Positions 8,761-18,042 of a stretch of DNA of 64,000 bases are shown in pieces; within the stretch, counting starts at the first letter, position 1, and each line of letters starts with the position of its first letter. Source of the DNA: Pseudomonadota bacterium. GTDB taxonomy: Bacteria; Pseudomonadota; Alphaproteobacteria; Rhizobiales; Hyphomicrobiaceae. The stretch covers positions 1-64,000 of the forward strand of contig JAFAFW010000023.1 of assembly GCA_023423275.1 (NCBI GenBank), in the 5' to 3' direction. Under the pieces are notes generated by a model. The model was not told where the DNA came from and did no database searches. It saw nothing but the letters and a program-made list of their open reading frames with translations. The translations under genes and the position numbers were made by a program.

Positions 8761-11112
8761 CTAGAAGCGCAGCGTCGCGCCACCGATAACACGGCGTCCC
8801 GGCCCAGCGTCACCAAGGTGATACTTCAAGGCCGGCAGGTAATAGACATCCGTGACGTTCTCGGCATTCACGAACAGGTTGACGTTCTCGTTGACCTTAT
8901 AGCTCGCATAGGCGTCAAACAGCGTGTAGTCGGCGACCTTGACGGGCGGCGGGATCGGGAAGTTGAGGAGGCCCGTGCGCAGCGAGCTTCCCACCCATCG
9001 CATCTGTCCGCCGAGCGTCAGCTTCTGATCAAGGAGGCGCACGCCCAGATCCAGCGTGAGATATTCCGTCGGCAGTTGGCCGAGATCTCCGGCGCCGGAT
9101 CCCGTATAGATGCCTTGCGGCAGCAGGATATCCGAATGCGTATAGGAGACGTTGGCGTACGCAAACCCGGCATCATATGAGCCCTGCAGTTCCACGCCCG
9201 ATGTCGGTGTGGTGCCCGGCAGGTTCGTGAACTGGATGCGGAACGTCGACATGTCGGTGATATCGAAAGCGATGTAGTCCTGAATGTCCGCGCTGAAGTA
9301 ATTGACCTTCAGGCGGAACGCGTCGTTTGCGGTCAGTACGCCGTTCTGGCGAATATTGATGCCCGCTTCCCACCCTTTGCTGCGCTCGCCCTTCAGGTTC
9401 GGATTGGCATACGTGCCGCTGCTCACGCCATGAACGCCGGGGAACAGCGTTTCCGAGACGGTGGGTGGGCGAAATGAATGCTCGTAAGTTCCATAGATCT
9501 GCAGCCACGATAGCGGATTGACGGCCAGCGTCAGCTTTGGGCTCCACGCGCTATCGGAATTGTCGACAGCGGTTCCCGGGGCTGGTGGAAACACGATCGG
9601 CGCCGTCGTTCCCGTGATTGCGTAATAGTCGTACCGGATGCCGCCGATCAGATCGAAAATACCCCAGTTGAGTTGTCCAGTCGCAAAGCCGCCCGCAACG
9701 TCCTGACGTCCGGGATAGACGCTGAGCAGCGTGTTGCCGCCGTTGTCGATATCATCACGGAAGTAGGCTGCACCGTAGTCGAACGTCAGAGTCGATCCGG
9801 GTAGCTTGAAGACGGACGTATTCGATACGTCGAAGCCAATACCTTCATCGCGAACCGGTGCGACAGAACCACTGCTGCCGGAGGTATAGTCAGCACCGGT
9901 AATATTATAGGCCGCATTCACGCGCAGATCGATCAGATCGCTGTCAGGATTGTATCGGTACTTCGCGGTGTAGGTCTGATTGGTGATCGGAAATGTAGAG
10001 CCCGTCAGCGTCGTGTCGTTGTTGTACCAGACCGCGCCCAGGCTCAACTTGTGATCAGAGGTTTCGCCGAAGTGCAGTTTGGCGAGACCGGAGGTTAAAT
10101 CCTGCCATGTGCCGGTCTCGATCTCACCACGGCCGTTCTTGTAGTCGTTGGGCTCATGGTGGCTGAAGGCGACCGCGGCGCTTACGCCATTGCTGCGGAG
10201 TGCGCCCGACGACATGATCGCCGCGTTGTAGCCATTGGTGCCGAAGCGCACAGTGCTCATCGTCCCGAAGTCGCGGCCTGGCAGCAGGATATCATCGACA
10301 TCCAGCGTGCGGAAATTCGCGGTGCCTGCGAGAGCGCCGATACCTGACGCGTCGGTTACTGCGCCGCGAGCGATGTCGACACCGGCGAGCAGGGCTGGAT
10401 CGACGAATGTGCTGCCGCCGTTCACGCCATGACCAAAAACGCGAAAATTCTGCCGCACGCCGTCGATCATCATGTTCACGCGGCCGAACCCTTCGAAACC
10501 GCGGATATTTACGCCGACGCCCGCAGCGGATTCACTCATGCGCGTGAAGGTGCCGGGAACCGATCGCAGCGCGCTGTTGACATCTCCGGCGAACTTCTCG
10601 TTGAGGTCCCCCGAGGTCACCACACTCACGCCCGCTGGCGTGGCATAAACCAGATCCGGGTTCCCCTGCCAGCCGCTGTTGCCCCCGCCCGACACGTCGA
10701 TCGTATCGAGAGGAACGGCGCCATCGATCGTTGCCGCGCTGCTGTTCGCTGTTGCCGACGGATCGATGATCGTGACTGTCGTAGCATTGCTGAATTGGAA
10801 GGTCAGCCCGCTTCCGGCCAGCAGCGTCGATAGCGCCTGGGACGCAGTCATCGCGCCACGGACGGCATTGCCCGACTTGGTGATGGGCGTATTCTCGCGA
10901 AACACCACGGCCAACCCGGTGATGCGCCCGATATCGTTGACCGCCTGCGTCACAGGCTTCGCTGCGATGTTGAACTGGAAACTGCGCGTGGATGCTGATG
11001 GCTGTTGCGCCCGCACGTCAGGACTGTGCACGAAGGCCGCCGACGCAAGCAACGCCAATGCCAATGACCGGCAGATGCCGGAATTCACGCCAATTCGTCT
11101 GAACCCAATCAT
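8761..11112 (-). CDS. TonB-dependent outer-membrane receptor with N-terminal STN signalling domain
   Basis: 783 residues from the ATG at 11112 (a GTG lies immediately upstream). A signal peptide (LALALLASAAFVHSPDVRAQ) is followed by an STN domain (about 45-110: FNIAAKPVTQAVNDIGRITG, AMTASQALSTLLAGSGL), a plug domain (about 150-265, with RSVPGTF and VNIRGFEG) and a beta-barrel ending in the outer-membrane signature Phe (ATLRF). The STN domain marks it as a transducer: ligand binding is relayed through the inner-membrane FecR-like protein encoded next door to the ECF sigma factor. Barrel segments such as YGTYEHSFRPPTVSE resemble haem- and hydroxamate-siderophore receptors. The ligand cannot be fixed from sequence; a ferric siderophore or haem is most likely. 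Confidence 0.9.
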   Translation of the reverse strand: MIGFRRIGVNSGICRSLALALLASAAFVHSPDVRAQQPSASTRSFQFNIAAKPVTQAVNDIGRITGLAVVFRENTPITKSGNAVRGAMTASQALSTLLAGSGLTFQFSNATTVTIIDPSATANSSAATIDGAVPLDTIDVSGGGNSGWQGNPDLVYATPAGVSVVTSGDLNEKFAGDVNSALRSVPGTFTRMSESAAGVGVNIRGFEGFGRVNMMIDGVRQNFRVFGHGVNGGSTFVDPALLAGVDIARGAVTDASGIGALAGTANFRTLDVDDILLPGRDFGTMSTVRFGTNGYNAAIMSSGALRSNGVSAAVAFSHHEPNDYKNGRGEIETGTWQDLTSGLAKLHFGETSDHKLSLGAVWYNNDTTLTGSTFPITNQTYTAKYRYNPDSDLIDLRVNAAYNITGADYTSGSSGSVAPVRDEGIGFDVSNTSVFKLPGSTLTFDYGAAYFRDDIDNGGNTLLSVYPGRQDVAGGFATGQLNWGIFDLIGGIRYDYYAITGTTAPIVFPPAPGTAVDNSDSAWSPKLTLAVNPLSWLQIYGTYEHSFRPPTVSETLFPGVHGVSSGTYANPNLKGERSKGWEAGINIRQNGVLTANDAFRLKVNYFSADIQDYIAFDITDMSTFRIQFTNLPGTTPTSGVELQGSYDAGFAYANVSYTHSDILLPQGIYTGSGAGDLGQLPTEYLTLDLGVRLLDQKLTLGGQMRWVGSSLRTGLLNFPIPPPVKVADYTLFDAYASYKVNENVNLFVNAENVTDVYYLPALKYHLGDAGPGRRVIGGATLRF

Positions 11113-11230
11113 CACGTCCCGCCCGTCCCGTTCTGCGTCCCCGATCGGGCCGTTCGCGTTTTGGCGATCAGCCCCTAAAGGACTAAACGGATCAGGCGGC
11201 TGTTTACTGACTCTAGGAGTATAGAATTTT

Positions 11231-12229
11231 TTACGGCCTGAGGACGGTCAGCCGGTCACCGAACGACAGCGTGCGAAAACCGACCGTGGCCTGCAGCGAG
11301 GCCAAGGCGCCCGCCGGATCATCAAGCCGAAAACTGCCGGTGACGCGCTCGTCGGCTAGGCTCTGCGTGGCGATTACGATACGGCCGGGGCGGTAGCGTT
11401 CGATCTGCGCAATGACGTCACCGAGGCGCGCGCGATAAAAGACGAAGCGGCCCTCGTGCCAGGCCATGGCGTCATCGATATTGACGGCTTCGGTCGCACC
11501 GATGCCCGACGGCGTGACGCGAACCTGCTGGCCTGGGGACAATTGCCGGCCTCCGGATGGCGAAGCCGGCGAAGTGACGGCAACCTTACCCTCCGCCAAA
11601 GTGATCGCCGCGCCGTTATGCTCGAGCCGGACGTCGAACCGTGTGCCCAGAACGCTGACTTCTCCGTTGGCAGCCTCCACCTTGAAGGGGACCTGCGATG
11701 TCGTGACATCAAAAAACGCAGCACCGCGTAGCAGTCGCACGCGGCGCTCTCTCGGCCGGAAGTCCTCGTCCAGCGCGCTGTCGGCGTCGAGCAGGACGGT
11801 CGTATCATCGGGCAGGCGGACGACGAGACGTTCTCCCCGCGCGGCGACGTGATCGGCAAACAGATCCTGCCAGAGTGTCGGCTTTTCCATCCAGACCGCG
11901 CCCCCCACGATCAGCGCAAGGGCAATGCTGGTCACCGTGAGGCGCCGTCCTGTCTTGGCCTGTCGCGCTTTGCGGCGATCCATTTCGTCCAGATAAGCGC
12001 GTAATTCGTCGTCCTCGCTCATGGCGAGTTCGTCGGCGATCTGCCGGGACGATTGCCAGGCTGCCTCGATCTGCCGGAACGCGGCATCATGGGCTGGGCT
12101 TTGGTCGCGCCACCGTTGGAGGTTGCGCCGCGTCGCCGGAGAATCTTTCTGCAGGATGCGCCTGAGCCAGCGGCGCGCTTCCTCGCGCAGCTCCCGATCC
12201 TGTGGGCGGCCTGGCTCTTCAGGTGCCAT
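11231..12229 (-). CDS. FecR-family transmembrane sigma-factor regulator
   Basis: 332 residues from the ATG at 12229; a TTG at 12235 would add two. The N-terminal DUF4880-type cytoplasmic region (ARRWLRRILQKDSPATRRNLQRW) binds the sigma factor, a single membrane helix lies near residue 100-115 (VTSIALALIVGGAVW), and the periplasmic FecR domain follows (GERLVVRLPDDTTVLLDADS, RRVRLLRGAAFFDV, VLGTRFDVRL). The C-terminal part resembles an STN-interacting region. The sigma gene stops 7 bases upstream, so the pair is co-transcribed; the receptor follows after 118 bases. It relays the receptor's ligand signal across the inner membrane. Confidence 0.9.
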   Translation of the reverse strand: MAPEEPGRPQDRELREEARRWLRRILQKDSPATRRNLQRWRDQSPAHDAAFRQIEAAWQSSRQIADELAMSEDDELRAYLDEMDRRKARQAKTGRRLTVTSIALALIVGGAVWMEKPTLWQDLFADHVAARGERLVVRLPDDTTVLLDADSALDEDFRPRERRVRLLRGAAFFDVTTSQVPFKVEAANGEVSVLGTRFDVRLEHNGAAITLAEGKVAVTSPASPSGGRQLSPGQQVRVTPSGIGATEAVNIDDAMAWHEGRFVFYRARLGDVIAQIERYRPGRIVIATQSLADERVTGSFRLDDPAGALASLQATVGFRTLSFGDRLTVLRP

Positions 12230-12235
12230 GAGCAA

Positions 12236-12733
12236 TCAAGCGTCGTCCTGGGTGGACAGAACCTCGCAGACCGCAAGAGCACGCTCGATGTGCCGGGCGA
12301 CCGCACGCTCGGACAGGTTCATCACATCGGCGATCTCGCGAAATGTCCGGCCGTGCACGCGGCTGAGAAAAAAGATATGCCGCGTCGGCTTCGGCAAGCT
12401 CGCGAGCGCGGCCTGTGCCATCTGCTGCGCGGCGACGATGTCGAAAGGCGTGGAGGGCGCGGCGTTGATCTGTTCGGGCAGGATCTGGGCCGCATAGCTC
12501 TGACGGACCCGCTGCGCCCGCCCGTGATCGATGGCGGCATTGCGTGCTGAACGGCGCACATAAGCAGGCGTGATCAGAGTGAAATCGGACGCGCGCTCCC
12601 ACATCCGGAGAAAGACGTCCTGCACCAGATCACTCGCAGTGGCCGCGCACCCGATCTTACGGCGCAATGCACTCTCCAGACGCGTGTGTTCCGCGAGATA
12701 GAGCTTTGAAAACCGTTCTGCCTTGGAACTCAT
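12236..12733 (-). CDS. ECF sigma factor, FecI-like
   Basis: 165 residues from the ATG at 12733. The same frame is open to 12805, but the shorter start fits the family: the first conserved segment, FSKLYLAEHTRLESAL, is region 2.1. Region 2 continues with ASDLVQDVFLRMWERA and YVRRSARNAAIDHGR; region 4 has LPKPTRHIFFLSRVHGRTFREIADVMNLSERAVARHIERAL, a helix-turn-helix for the -35 element. It should direct RNA polymerase to the receptor operon when the FecR-like protein signals. An iron-box-like palindrome lies at 12822-12838, about 90 bases upstream. Confidence 0.9.
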   Translation of the reverse strand: MSSKAERFSKLYLAEHTRLESALRRKIGCAATASDLVQDVFLRMWERASDFTLITPAYVRRSARNAAIDHGRAQRVRQSYAAQILPEQINAAPSTPFDIVAAQQMAQAALASLPKPTRHIFFLSRVHGRTFREIADVMNLSERAVARHIERALAVCEVLSTQDDA

Positions 12734-13263
12734 GAGAGACACGACTAGTTCAGGAATACGACAGCAATCGTCTGTGCGCCAACGTCTACGGTGAGACCGT
12801 TTCATGACGCAATGGCGATAATTTAGAGAGCCTATAAACAGCGATGACCGCGGCAGGAGGCTTCAGCAAAAGCGCTTGCCGTAGGCTCCCTTATGCTGAT
12901 CCCGCAAGAAGCGAAGTGGTACGGGCGGTCCGCTTTTTCGCAGGCACCGTTGCCGGGACGCCACGCATCGCAACGCAGGATCTGGCATCGACATCTCCGA
13001 AGGCGCGTTTCGCGACGCTCCCCTCCGCCACAGGCGTTCCGACCAGCTCGTCCTGGCTGCGGGGTGCGCGCCGTCCTCGCGAACCCATGAAAATCGAGGT
13101 ATACCAATTATTTGCCCTTTTCTTGCACCCGATTTCATCTCGCTTTGGCCATAAAACTCGAGTGATGTGCAGGTGTCGGAGGTGAGGGGGCTGGGCTGGG
13201 GACGCGAACGCGACCACAGCCGTACGGAAGTGTTTGTCGTACCGTATAGGGCATGTCGAACTG
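12734..13263. other. Divergent intergenic region between sigma factor and BamA-type gene
   Basis: About 530 bases. Several open frames of 90-150 codons occur on both strands, but none has a recognisable domain and they overlap each other. It should hold the promoters of both flanking genes. I identify only the iron-box-like 17-mer at 12822-12838; the rest shows nothing that I can support. Confidence 0.45.
12822..12838. promoter_or_regulatory. Candidate iron-responsive (ICE/Irr-like) operator
   Basis: The 17-mer TTTAGAGAGCCTATAAA fits 11 of 14 defined positions of the TTTAGAA-N3-TTCTAAA pattern recalled for alphaproteobacterial iron control elements. Its place upstream of a FecI-like sigma gene makes iron control plausible. 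The match is imperfect, so this is a candidate only. Confidence 0.35.
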
Positions 13264-15630
13264 ATGCCGACAGCGTCGCGTCGCCGGAAATCTTCTGCGC
13301 TCCATTCCCTGCTTCGGAGCTCGCCGCGGAGCCTCACGGCAACGCTCATCCTCCTTATTCAGCTCCTGCTCGCGCCGTTGACGGCCTCCGCGGCGTCCGC
13401 CGTCGAAGACGTCAAATCCATTAAGGTCGAAGGTAACCAGCGCATCACGATCGACACGATCCAGGCCCGCCTGCTGCTGCGTGCCGGACAGCCGTACGAC
13501 CGGGCGCGCGCCGACCAATCCGTGAAGGCGCTCTTCGCGACAGGTCAGTTCGCGGACGTCAGCATCATGCAGACCGGTTCCACGGTCGTGGTGAAGGTTG
13601 TTGAGAATCCGATTGTCGGAAACATCACGCTGAAGGGGAACAGCGAGCTCGGCACTGACAAGCTCGAACCCGCATTGAAGCTCAAGAAGGGCGCGCCTTA
13701 CACCCGCGCGAAAGCACAGGCCGATGCAAACGCGTTGCGCGATCTCTATCGCAGGCAGGGCTACTATCGCGTATCAGTCGAGCCGGCGGTGACCTCCAGC
13801 AGCGATGGGCGCGTCGATCTGGATTTCGTGATCAGCGAGGGGGACCTCAACAAGGTTCGCAGCATCAGCTTTGGGGGAAACCGCGCGTTCAGCGACGCGC
13901 AACTGCGTGATATCATCGTGACCACCCAGTCGGGGTGGCTCGACTTCATGAAGACGAATGTCAGCTTTGATGAAGACCGGCTGGTGTTCGACCGCGAACT
14001 CTTGCGCCGCCATTATCTCAAGAAAGGCTATGCGGACGTGGCCATTGCGGAGCCGCGCTCTGAGTTTGATCCCGGCACCAAGACGTTCGCGATCACCTTC
14101 ACGATCGAAGAAGGCGAGCTGTACAGCTTCGGCGCCATTTCTGTTGAGTCGAAGTTGACGGATATCGATACGACGAAGCTTCGAGACGCCCTGATGATGA
14201 CGGCCGGAGAGGCGTTCAATCAGGATCTCATCGAAAAGTCGGAAGAGAAACTGATGGTCGCGCTTGCCGAGCAATCAAAGCCTTTCGCCCGCTTGAGTAT
14301 CGCTCCGGAGCGCAATCCGGCCTCTCGAACCATTGGCCTTAGATTCCTCATTGAGGAAGGCGCGCATATTTATGTGGAGCGCATTGAAATCACCGGAAAT
14401 ACGAAAACCAAGGACTATGTGATCCGGCGCGAGCTTGGATTTGCCGAAGGCGATGGCCTTAACGCTTTCCTGCTGCGCCGCGCGACAACGCGCGTCAAGG
14501 GTCTCGGCTTGTTCAAGACTGTCGATATCACGCACAAGAAAGGATCGAGCGCCGACCGGGTGATCGTGATGGTTGCTCTGACGGAGGATCAGACGATCGA
14601 TCTGTCGTTCGGAGCGGGATATTCGACGTCCGAAGGCGTGATCGGCGACGTTTCCATTACGGAACGCAATCTGCTCGGAAACGGTCAGTGGCTCAAGCTC
14701 AAGGTCGCAGGCAGTCTCACGCGGTTGCAGGCAGATGTGGGCTTCACCGAGCCGCGCTTCCTCGGAACGCGCATGGCCGCCGGTTTTGATCTCTTCTACA
14801 AGGATCTCAATTATCTGGAGGAGTCTTCCTACAAGGCCCGGAAAATGGGGGGACAGCTTCGGCTTGGCATTCCGCTGAGTGACGAGCTCAACCTGGGCCT
14901 GAATTACAAGTTCAGCCGGAATACGCTCTACGATGTCGGGGACGACGCGTCTACTGCGATCAAGGAGGCGGTGTCGGGTGGGAACTCTGCGACCTACAAC
15001 ACATCCTCGGTCGGCTATTCGCTAACGTACGATACACGCGATGACAAGAAACGGCCGACCTCGGGCGTGCTTGCGTCGACCGCACAGGATTTTGCCGGCA
15101 TCGGCGGCGACGTAAACTATATCCGCACGACGGCGGATGTGCGGGGCTATTATCCGCTCGGCAGCAGCGTCACCTTCATGGGTCGCGCGCGCGGCGGCAC
15201 CATTGCGGGATGGGGAGGCAGCGAGGTGAGCCTGCTCGATATGTTCTACGGCGGCGGAGATCTGGTGCGCGGCTTCTCATCGCGAGGTATCGGTCCGCGT
15301 GATACCCAGAGCGCCAACAAGGATGCGCTCGGCGGCGCGCACTATTATGCGGTTACGGCAGAGGCTCTGATCGACATCCCCAGAGTGACCGAGGCGACGG
15401 GCATGCGCGCGGCCGTGTTTGCCGATGCCGGTTCGCTCTTTGGCACCAACTCGACGTCCGGAAGTCTCTCCGGTCTGTCCGGAAACACCGCATCTCCGCG
15501 TGTGTCCACGGGCGTGGGAATCGCGTGGGATTCTCCCCTGGGGCCGTTACGCCTGGACTACGCCTTCCCCCTCATGAAGCAGGACTCGGACAAGACGCAA
15601 AACCTGAGCTTTGGCTTGGCGGCGTTTTGA
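13264..15630 (+). CDS. bamA: Outer-membrane protein assembly factor BamA, probable paralogue
   Basis: 788 residues from the ATG at 13264; a TTG at 13234 adds 10 residues. A hydrophobic signal (TATLILLIQLLLAPLTASA) precedes five POTRA-type repeats (first: VKSIKVEGNQRITIDTIQ, about 45; others begin near NPIVGNITLKGN, KVRSISFGGNRAFS, YSFGAISVES and IYVERIEITGNTKTKD). The 16-strand barrel follows, with the conserved loop-6 segment GGGDLVRGFSSRGIGPRD and a terminal Phe (LSFGLAAF). BamA inserts beta-barrel proteins into the outer membrane. The gene normally sits between rseP and lpxD/fabZ/lpxA; here it stands alone between an iron-signalling module and a catabolic cluster, which suggests a second copy. 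Domain order and length are standard. Confidence 0.88.
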   Translation: MPTASRRRKSSALHSLLRSSPRSLTATLILLIQLLLAPLTASAASAVEDVKSIKVEGNQRITIDTIQARLLLRAGQPYDRARADQSVKALFATGQFADVSIMQTGSTVVVKVVENPIVGNITLKGNSELGTDKLEPALKLKKGAPYTRAKAQADANALRDLYRRQGYYRVSVEPAVTSSSDGRVDLDFVISEGDLNKVRSISFGGNRAFSDAQLRDIIVTTQSGWLDFMKTNVSFDEDRLVFDRELLRRHYLKKGYADVAIAEPRSEFDPGTKTFAITFTIEEGELYSFGAISVESKLTDIDTTKLRDALMMTAGEAFNQDLIEKSEEKLMVALAEQSKPFARLSIAPERNPASRTIGLRFLIEEGAHIYVERIEITGNTKTKDYVIRRELGFAEGDGLNAFLLRRATTRVKGLGLFKTVDITHKKGSSADRVIVMVALTEDQTIDLSFGAGYSTSEGVIGDVSITERNLLGNGQWLKLKVAGSLTRLQADVGFTEPRFLGTRMAAGFDLFYKDLNYLEESSYKARKMGGQLRLGIPLSDELNLGLNYKFSRNTLYDVGDDASTAIKEAVSGGNSATYNTSSVGYSLTYDTRDDKKRPTSGVLASTAQDFAGIGGDVNYIRTTADVRGYYPLGSSVTFMGRARGGTIAGWGGSEVSLLDMFYGGGDLVRGFSSRGIGPRDTQSANKDALGGAHYYAVTAEALIDIPRVTEATGMRAAVFADAGSLFGTNSTSGSLSGLSGNTASPRVSTGVGIAWDSPLGPLRLDYAFPLMKQDSDKTQNLSFGLAAF

Positions 15631-15639
15631 GCGAGCGAC

Positions 15640-16182
15640 CTATAAGGCAACGGGCCTGGGTTTGATCCCTGCGACGGCGAGGGCGATCGCCCCGTTGTGG
15701 TAGTGCCCGATGATCGCGCCCATCTCGACGACACCTCTGTCGCCGAGCGCTTCACGCGCAGCGGTGAGGACCGGATCGGTCACCGTATGGTGCCGGAGCA
15801 TGTCCGTCGTGAAGGCGTATGCCGCTGCTTCGTCTGCTTCGGAGAAGGATGGCGTCTGGCCTGCATCGATGGCGTCGATCGCTTGCTGCGTGAGACCGGC
15901 TTTCACAGCGTGGCCAACGTGATTGTTCCACATATAGCGGCACTCATAGTGCCGAGCGGTCACCAGGATCACGAGTTCAGAAATGCGGGCACTGAGCGTC
16001 GTGCCCCAGCGCAGAAATTTCCCGAGCTTTTGCGCACGCGAGGCAAGTTCAGGGCTATGCAGCCAGACGAGAACAGGACCGCGCACCTCCTTGCGCGGGC
16101 CGCTCGCAACTTCGTCTGCGACACGCTGCTGTTCGGCATCCAGCCGCGCCAAGTCGGGGACGGGAATGCGGCCGCTGGTCAT
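15640..16182 (-). CDS. Carboxymuconolactone decarboxylase (CMD)-family protein
   Basis: 180 residues. The central segment LSARISELVILVTARHYECRYMWNNHVGHAVKAGL is the CMD/AhpD core: Glu, Cys and His of the ExxC...H site are present, but the second Cys of the AhpD CxxC pair is missing (ECRYMWNNH), which argues against peroxidase-type redox cycling. Members of this subgroup are common in aromatic catabolic clusters. It is 26 bases downstream of the extradiol dioxygenase and co-directional, supporting a role in ring-cleavage product processing. Its stop lies 9 bases from the stop of the convergent BamA-type gene. Confidence 0.78.
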   Translation of the reverse strand: MTSGRIPVPDLARLDAEQQRVADEVASGPRKEVRGPVLVWLHSPELASRAQKLGKFLRWGTTLSARISELVILVTARHYECRYMWNNHVGHAVKAGLTQQAIDAIDAGQTPSFSEADEAAAYAFTTDMLRHHTVTDPVLTAAREALGDRGVVEMGAIIGHYHNGAIALAVAGIKPRPVAL

Positions 16183-16208
16183 GGGACGTTCCGATCAAAA
16201 CTGGAAAT

Positions 16209-17213
16209 TCAGGATTTCCCCTGTGCCGCAAGAAAGTCTTCCAACGAGAAGAGTTTCGGATCGTACGTCGGCTGGGTGATGGCTGCGCCTTGAAACGGCG
16301 TGGAATCATGCAGCCACTTTTTCGGCGGCGGAAGATCCCACGTGAAGCGATTTCCGGAATGCCATTTGATCGGCCCGTCATCGAAATCGATGAGCTGGAT
16401 CGGCGGCGGCAGGATCTCGACGCGATGCCCGTCCGGGTCGCGAAAATAGACGTAGAAGGCGTGGCCTTGTCCGTGCCGGCCGGGACCGCGCTCGAAATTC
16501 CTTGAAAAACCGATGCCGCCCGCGGTGTCGAGTGCTCGGAGGAGGCAGTTCGCATCCGAAACGATATACGCGAAGTGATGCATCGTCGGCCCCGGACGCG
16601 TCAGGAATACGATGTCGTGCGGGTTGTTCTTGCGATACAGGAAGAGGCCCAGCGGATCTTCGTCATCGGGCTGATCGACGAAGTAGTCGGAAATGCGGAA
16701 CCCGATATCCGTGTAGAAACGGCCAGCAGCGCCGACGTCGGGCATCAGGCATTGAACGTGATCATAGCGCAGCGCCGCCGCGCCGCGATGCAGATGTGGG
16801 CGATCGTGGAGGCGCGGTTGTGTGGGCATGCTGGCGCAGAACTCGAGCGGCATGCCTGTAAAATCGCGCAGCGCGAGCGTGCGCCCCTGGAAGTCACGCT
16901 CCACCCAGCGCGCCTCGATACCCTGCGTGTCGAAATAGGACTTGGCCGCATCGAGATCTTCATCGCGAAATACGCGGAAGCCAACGGCCCCGCATGAGGG
17001 CGCTTCATCCGTCGTCTGCAAAACGAGGCTGTGGTGACAGGTCTCCTCGACACCGCGGAGATAGGTGACGGTCTTGTCCTCATCCGTCACCAGCAGGCCG
17101 ATGACCTCGGTATAGAATTCTCGTGCCCGCGCCAGATCGCGAACGGTCATGCGGATGTGGCTTGCGCGGGTGATGTTGAAGGGCGGTGAGAAATTGGTTT
17201 GCGGAACAGGCAT
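16209..17213 (-). CDS. Extradiol (VOC-family) ring-cleavage dioxygenase
   Basis: 334 residues from the ATG at 17213. Two vicinal-oxygen-chelate modules are visible: residues of about 15-125 (ASHIRMTVRDLARAREFY) and of about 148-270 (YDHVQCLMPDVGAAGRFY). Likely Fe/Mn ligands are His152 (RYDHVQ), His212 or His213 (TMHHFAYIV) and Glu266 (DGHRVEIL), the spacing of homoprotocatechuate 2,3-dioxygenases. It should cleave a catechol-type ring next to one hydroxyl, with O2. The ATPase gene upstream ends 50 bases before its start, so ABC importer, dioxygenase and CMD protein form one minus-strand unit. The exact catechol is unknown. Confidence 0.82.
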   Translation of the reverse strand: MPVPQTNFSPPFNITRASHIRMTVRDLARAREFYTEVIGLLVTDEDKTVTYLRGVEETCHHSLVLQTTDEAPSCGAVGFRVFRDEDLDAAKSYFDTQGIEARWVERDFQGRTLALRDFTGMPLEFCASMPTQPRLHDRPHLHRGAAALRYDHVQCLMPDVGAAGRFYTDIGFRISDYFVDQPDDEDPLGLFLYRKNNPHDIVFLTRPGPTMHHFAYIVSDANCLLRALDTAGGIGFSRNFERGPGRHGQGHAFYVYFRDPDGHRVEILPPPIQLIDFDDGPIKWHSGNRFTWDLPPPKKWLHDSTPFQGAAITQPTYDPKLFSLEDFLAAQGKS

Positions 17214-17262
17214 CGCCAGGGCACTCCAGATCGGGGGCGATAAGCACGTGGATTGACTGTGG

Positions 17263-18042
17263 CTAAGCCGCCTTGTCGTCGCGGCGATGGCCGATGGCAG
17301 CCTCCAGCCGCGCTTCAAAATCCTGGAACACGGCTTCATGCCGGTGACGCGGCCGCGGCAGGTCGATTGCGAGTTCCAACGAAACTTTCGCAGGGCGTCC
17401 GCTCATGACCAGGACGCGATCAGAAAGATAGATCGCTTCGCGAATATCATGCGTGATGAACAGGATCGTATTGCGTGTCTTGTTCCAGATATCGCTTAAA
17501 GCGTTCTGCATGGCCTCGCGCGTCTGGGCATCGAGGGCGCCGAACGGCTCGTCCATCAACAGCGCCGAAGGTTCAATGGCGAGAGCCCTGGCGAGGCCGA
17601 CGCGCTGCCGCATGCCGCCTGAGAGCCTGTGCGGGTGATAATCTTCGAAACCTGTCAGCCCGACGAGATTGACGTATTTGCGGGCGAGGCGGGTCTGCTC
17701 CTCTTTCGGAATTCCCTTGGAGTTGAGGCCGAAAGCGATGTTGCCCAATACCGAAAGCCACGGAAAGAGCGCGAATTCCTGAAAGACGATGCCACGATCG
17801 AGGCCTGGACCCTTCACTTGTTTTCCGTCGACATGAATCGTGCCGCTGGTCGGCTCGGAAAGACCGCCGGCAATGCTCAGCAGTGTCGACTTTCCGCAGC
17901 CCGACGAGCCGATGATGCTCACGAATTCGCCGTCCCGCACAGTGAATGAGATGTCCTCGAAGACGCGGAGGTAGCGGGTACGGTTCCAGCCTTCGCGGCG
18001 GGCATAGGTCTTGCTGAGGTGATCGATCCTGAGTTCGCCCAT
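17263..18042 (-). CDS. ABC transporter ATP-binding protein, NitT/TauT (SsuB-like)
   Basis: 259 residues. Walker A GSSGCGKSTLLS (about 45-56), signature LSGGMRQRVGLARA (about 141), Walker B ALLMDEPFGALD (about 160) and switch His ILFITHDIREAI are intact, and FQEFALFPWLSV is the Q-loop typical of SsuB/TauB ATPases. The ATG overlaps the stop of the permease gene by one base (18042). With that permease and the binding protein at 18928 it forms a complete importer placed directly upstream of the dioxygenase. Confidence 0.92.
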   Translation of the reverse strand: MGELRIDHLSKTYARREGWNRTRYLRVFEDISFTVRDGEFVSIIGSSGCGKSTLLSIAGGLSEPTSGTIHVDGKQVKGPGLDRGIVFQEFALFPWLSVLGNIAFGLNSKGIPKEEQTRLARKYVNLVGLTGFEDYHPHRLSGGMRQRVGLARALAIEPSALLMDEPFGALDAQTREAMQNALSDIWNKTRNTILFITHDIREAIYLSDRVLVMSGRPAKVSLELAIDLPRPRHRHEAVFQDFEARLEAAIGHRRDDKAA

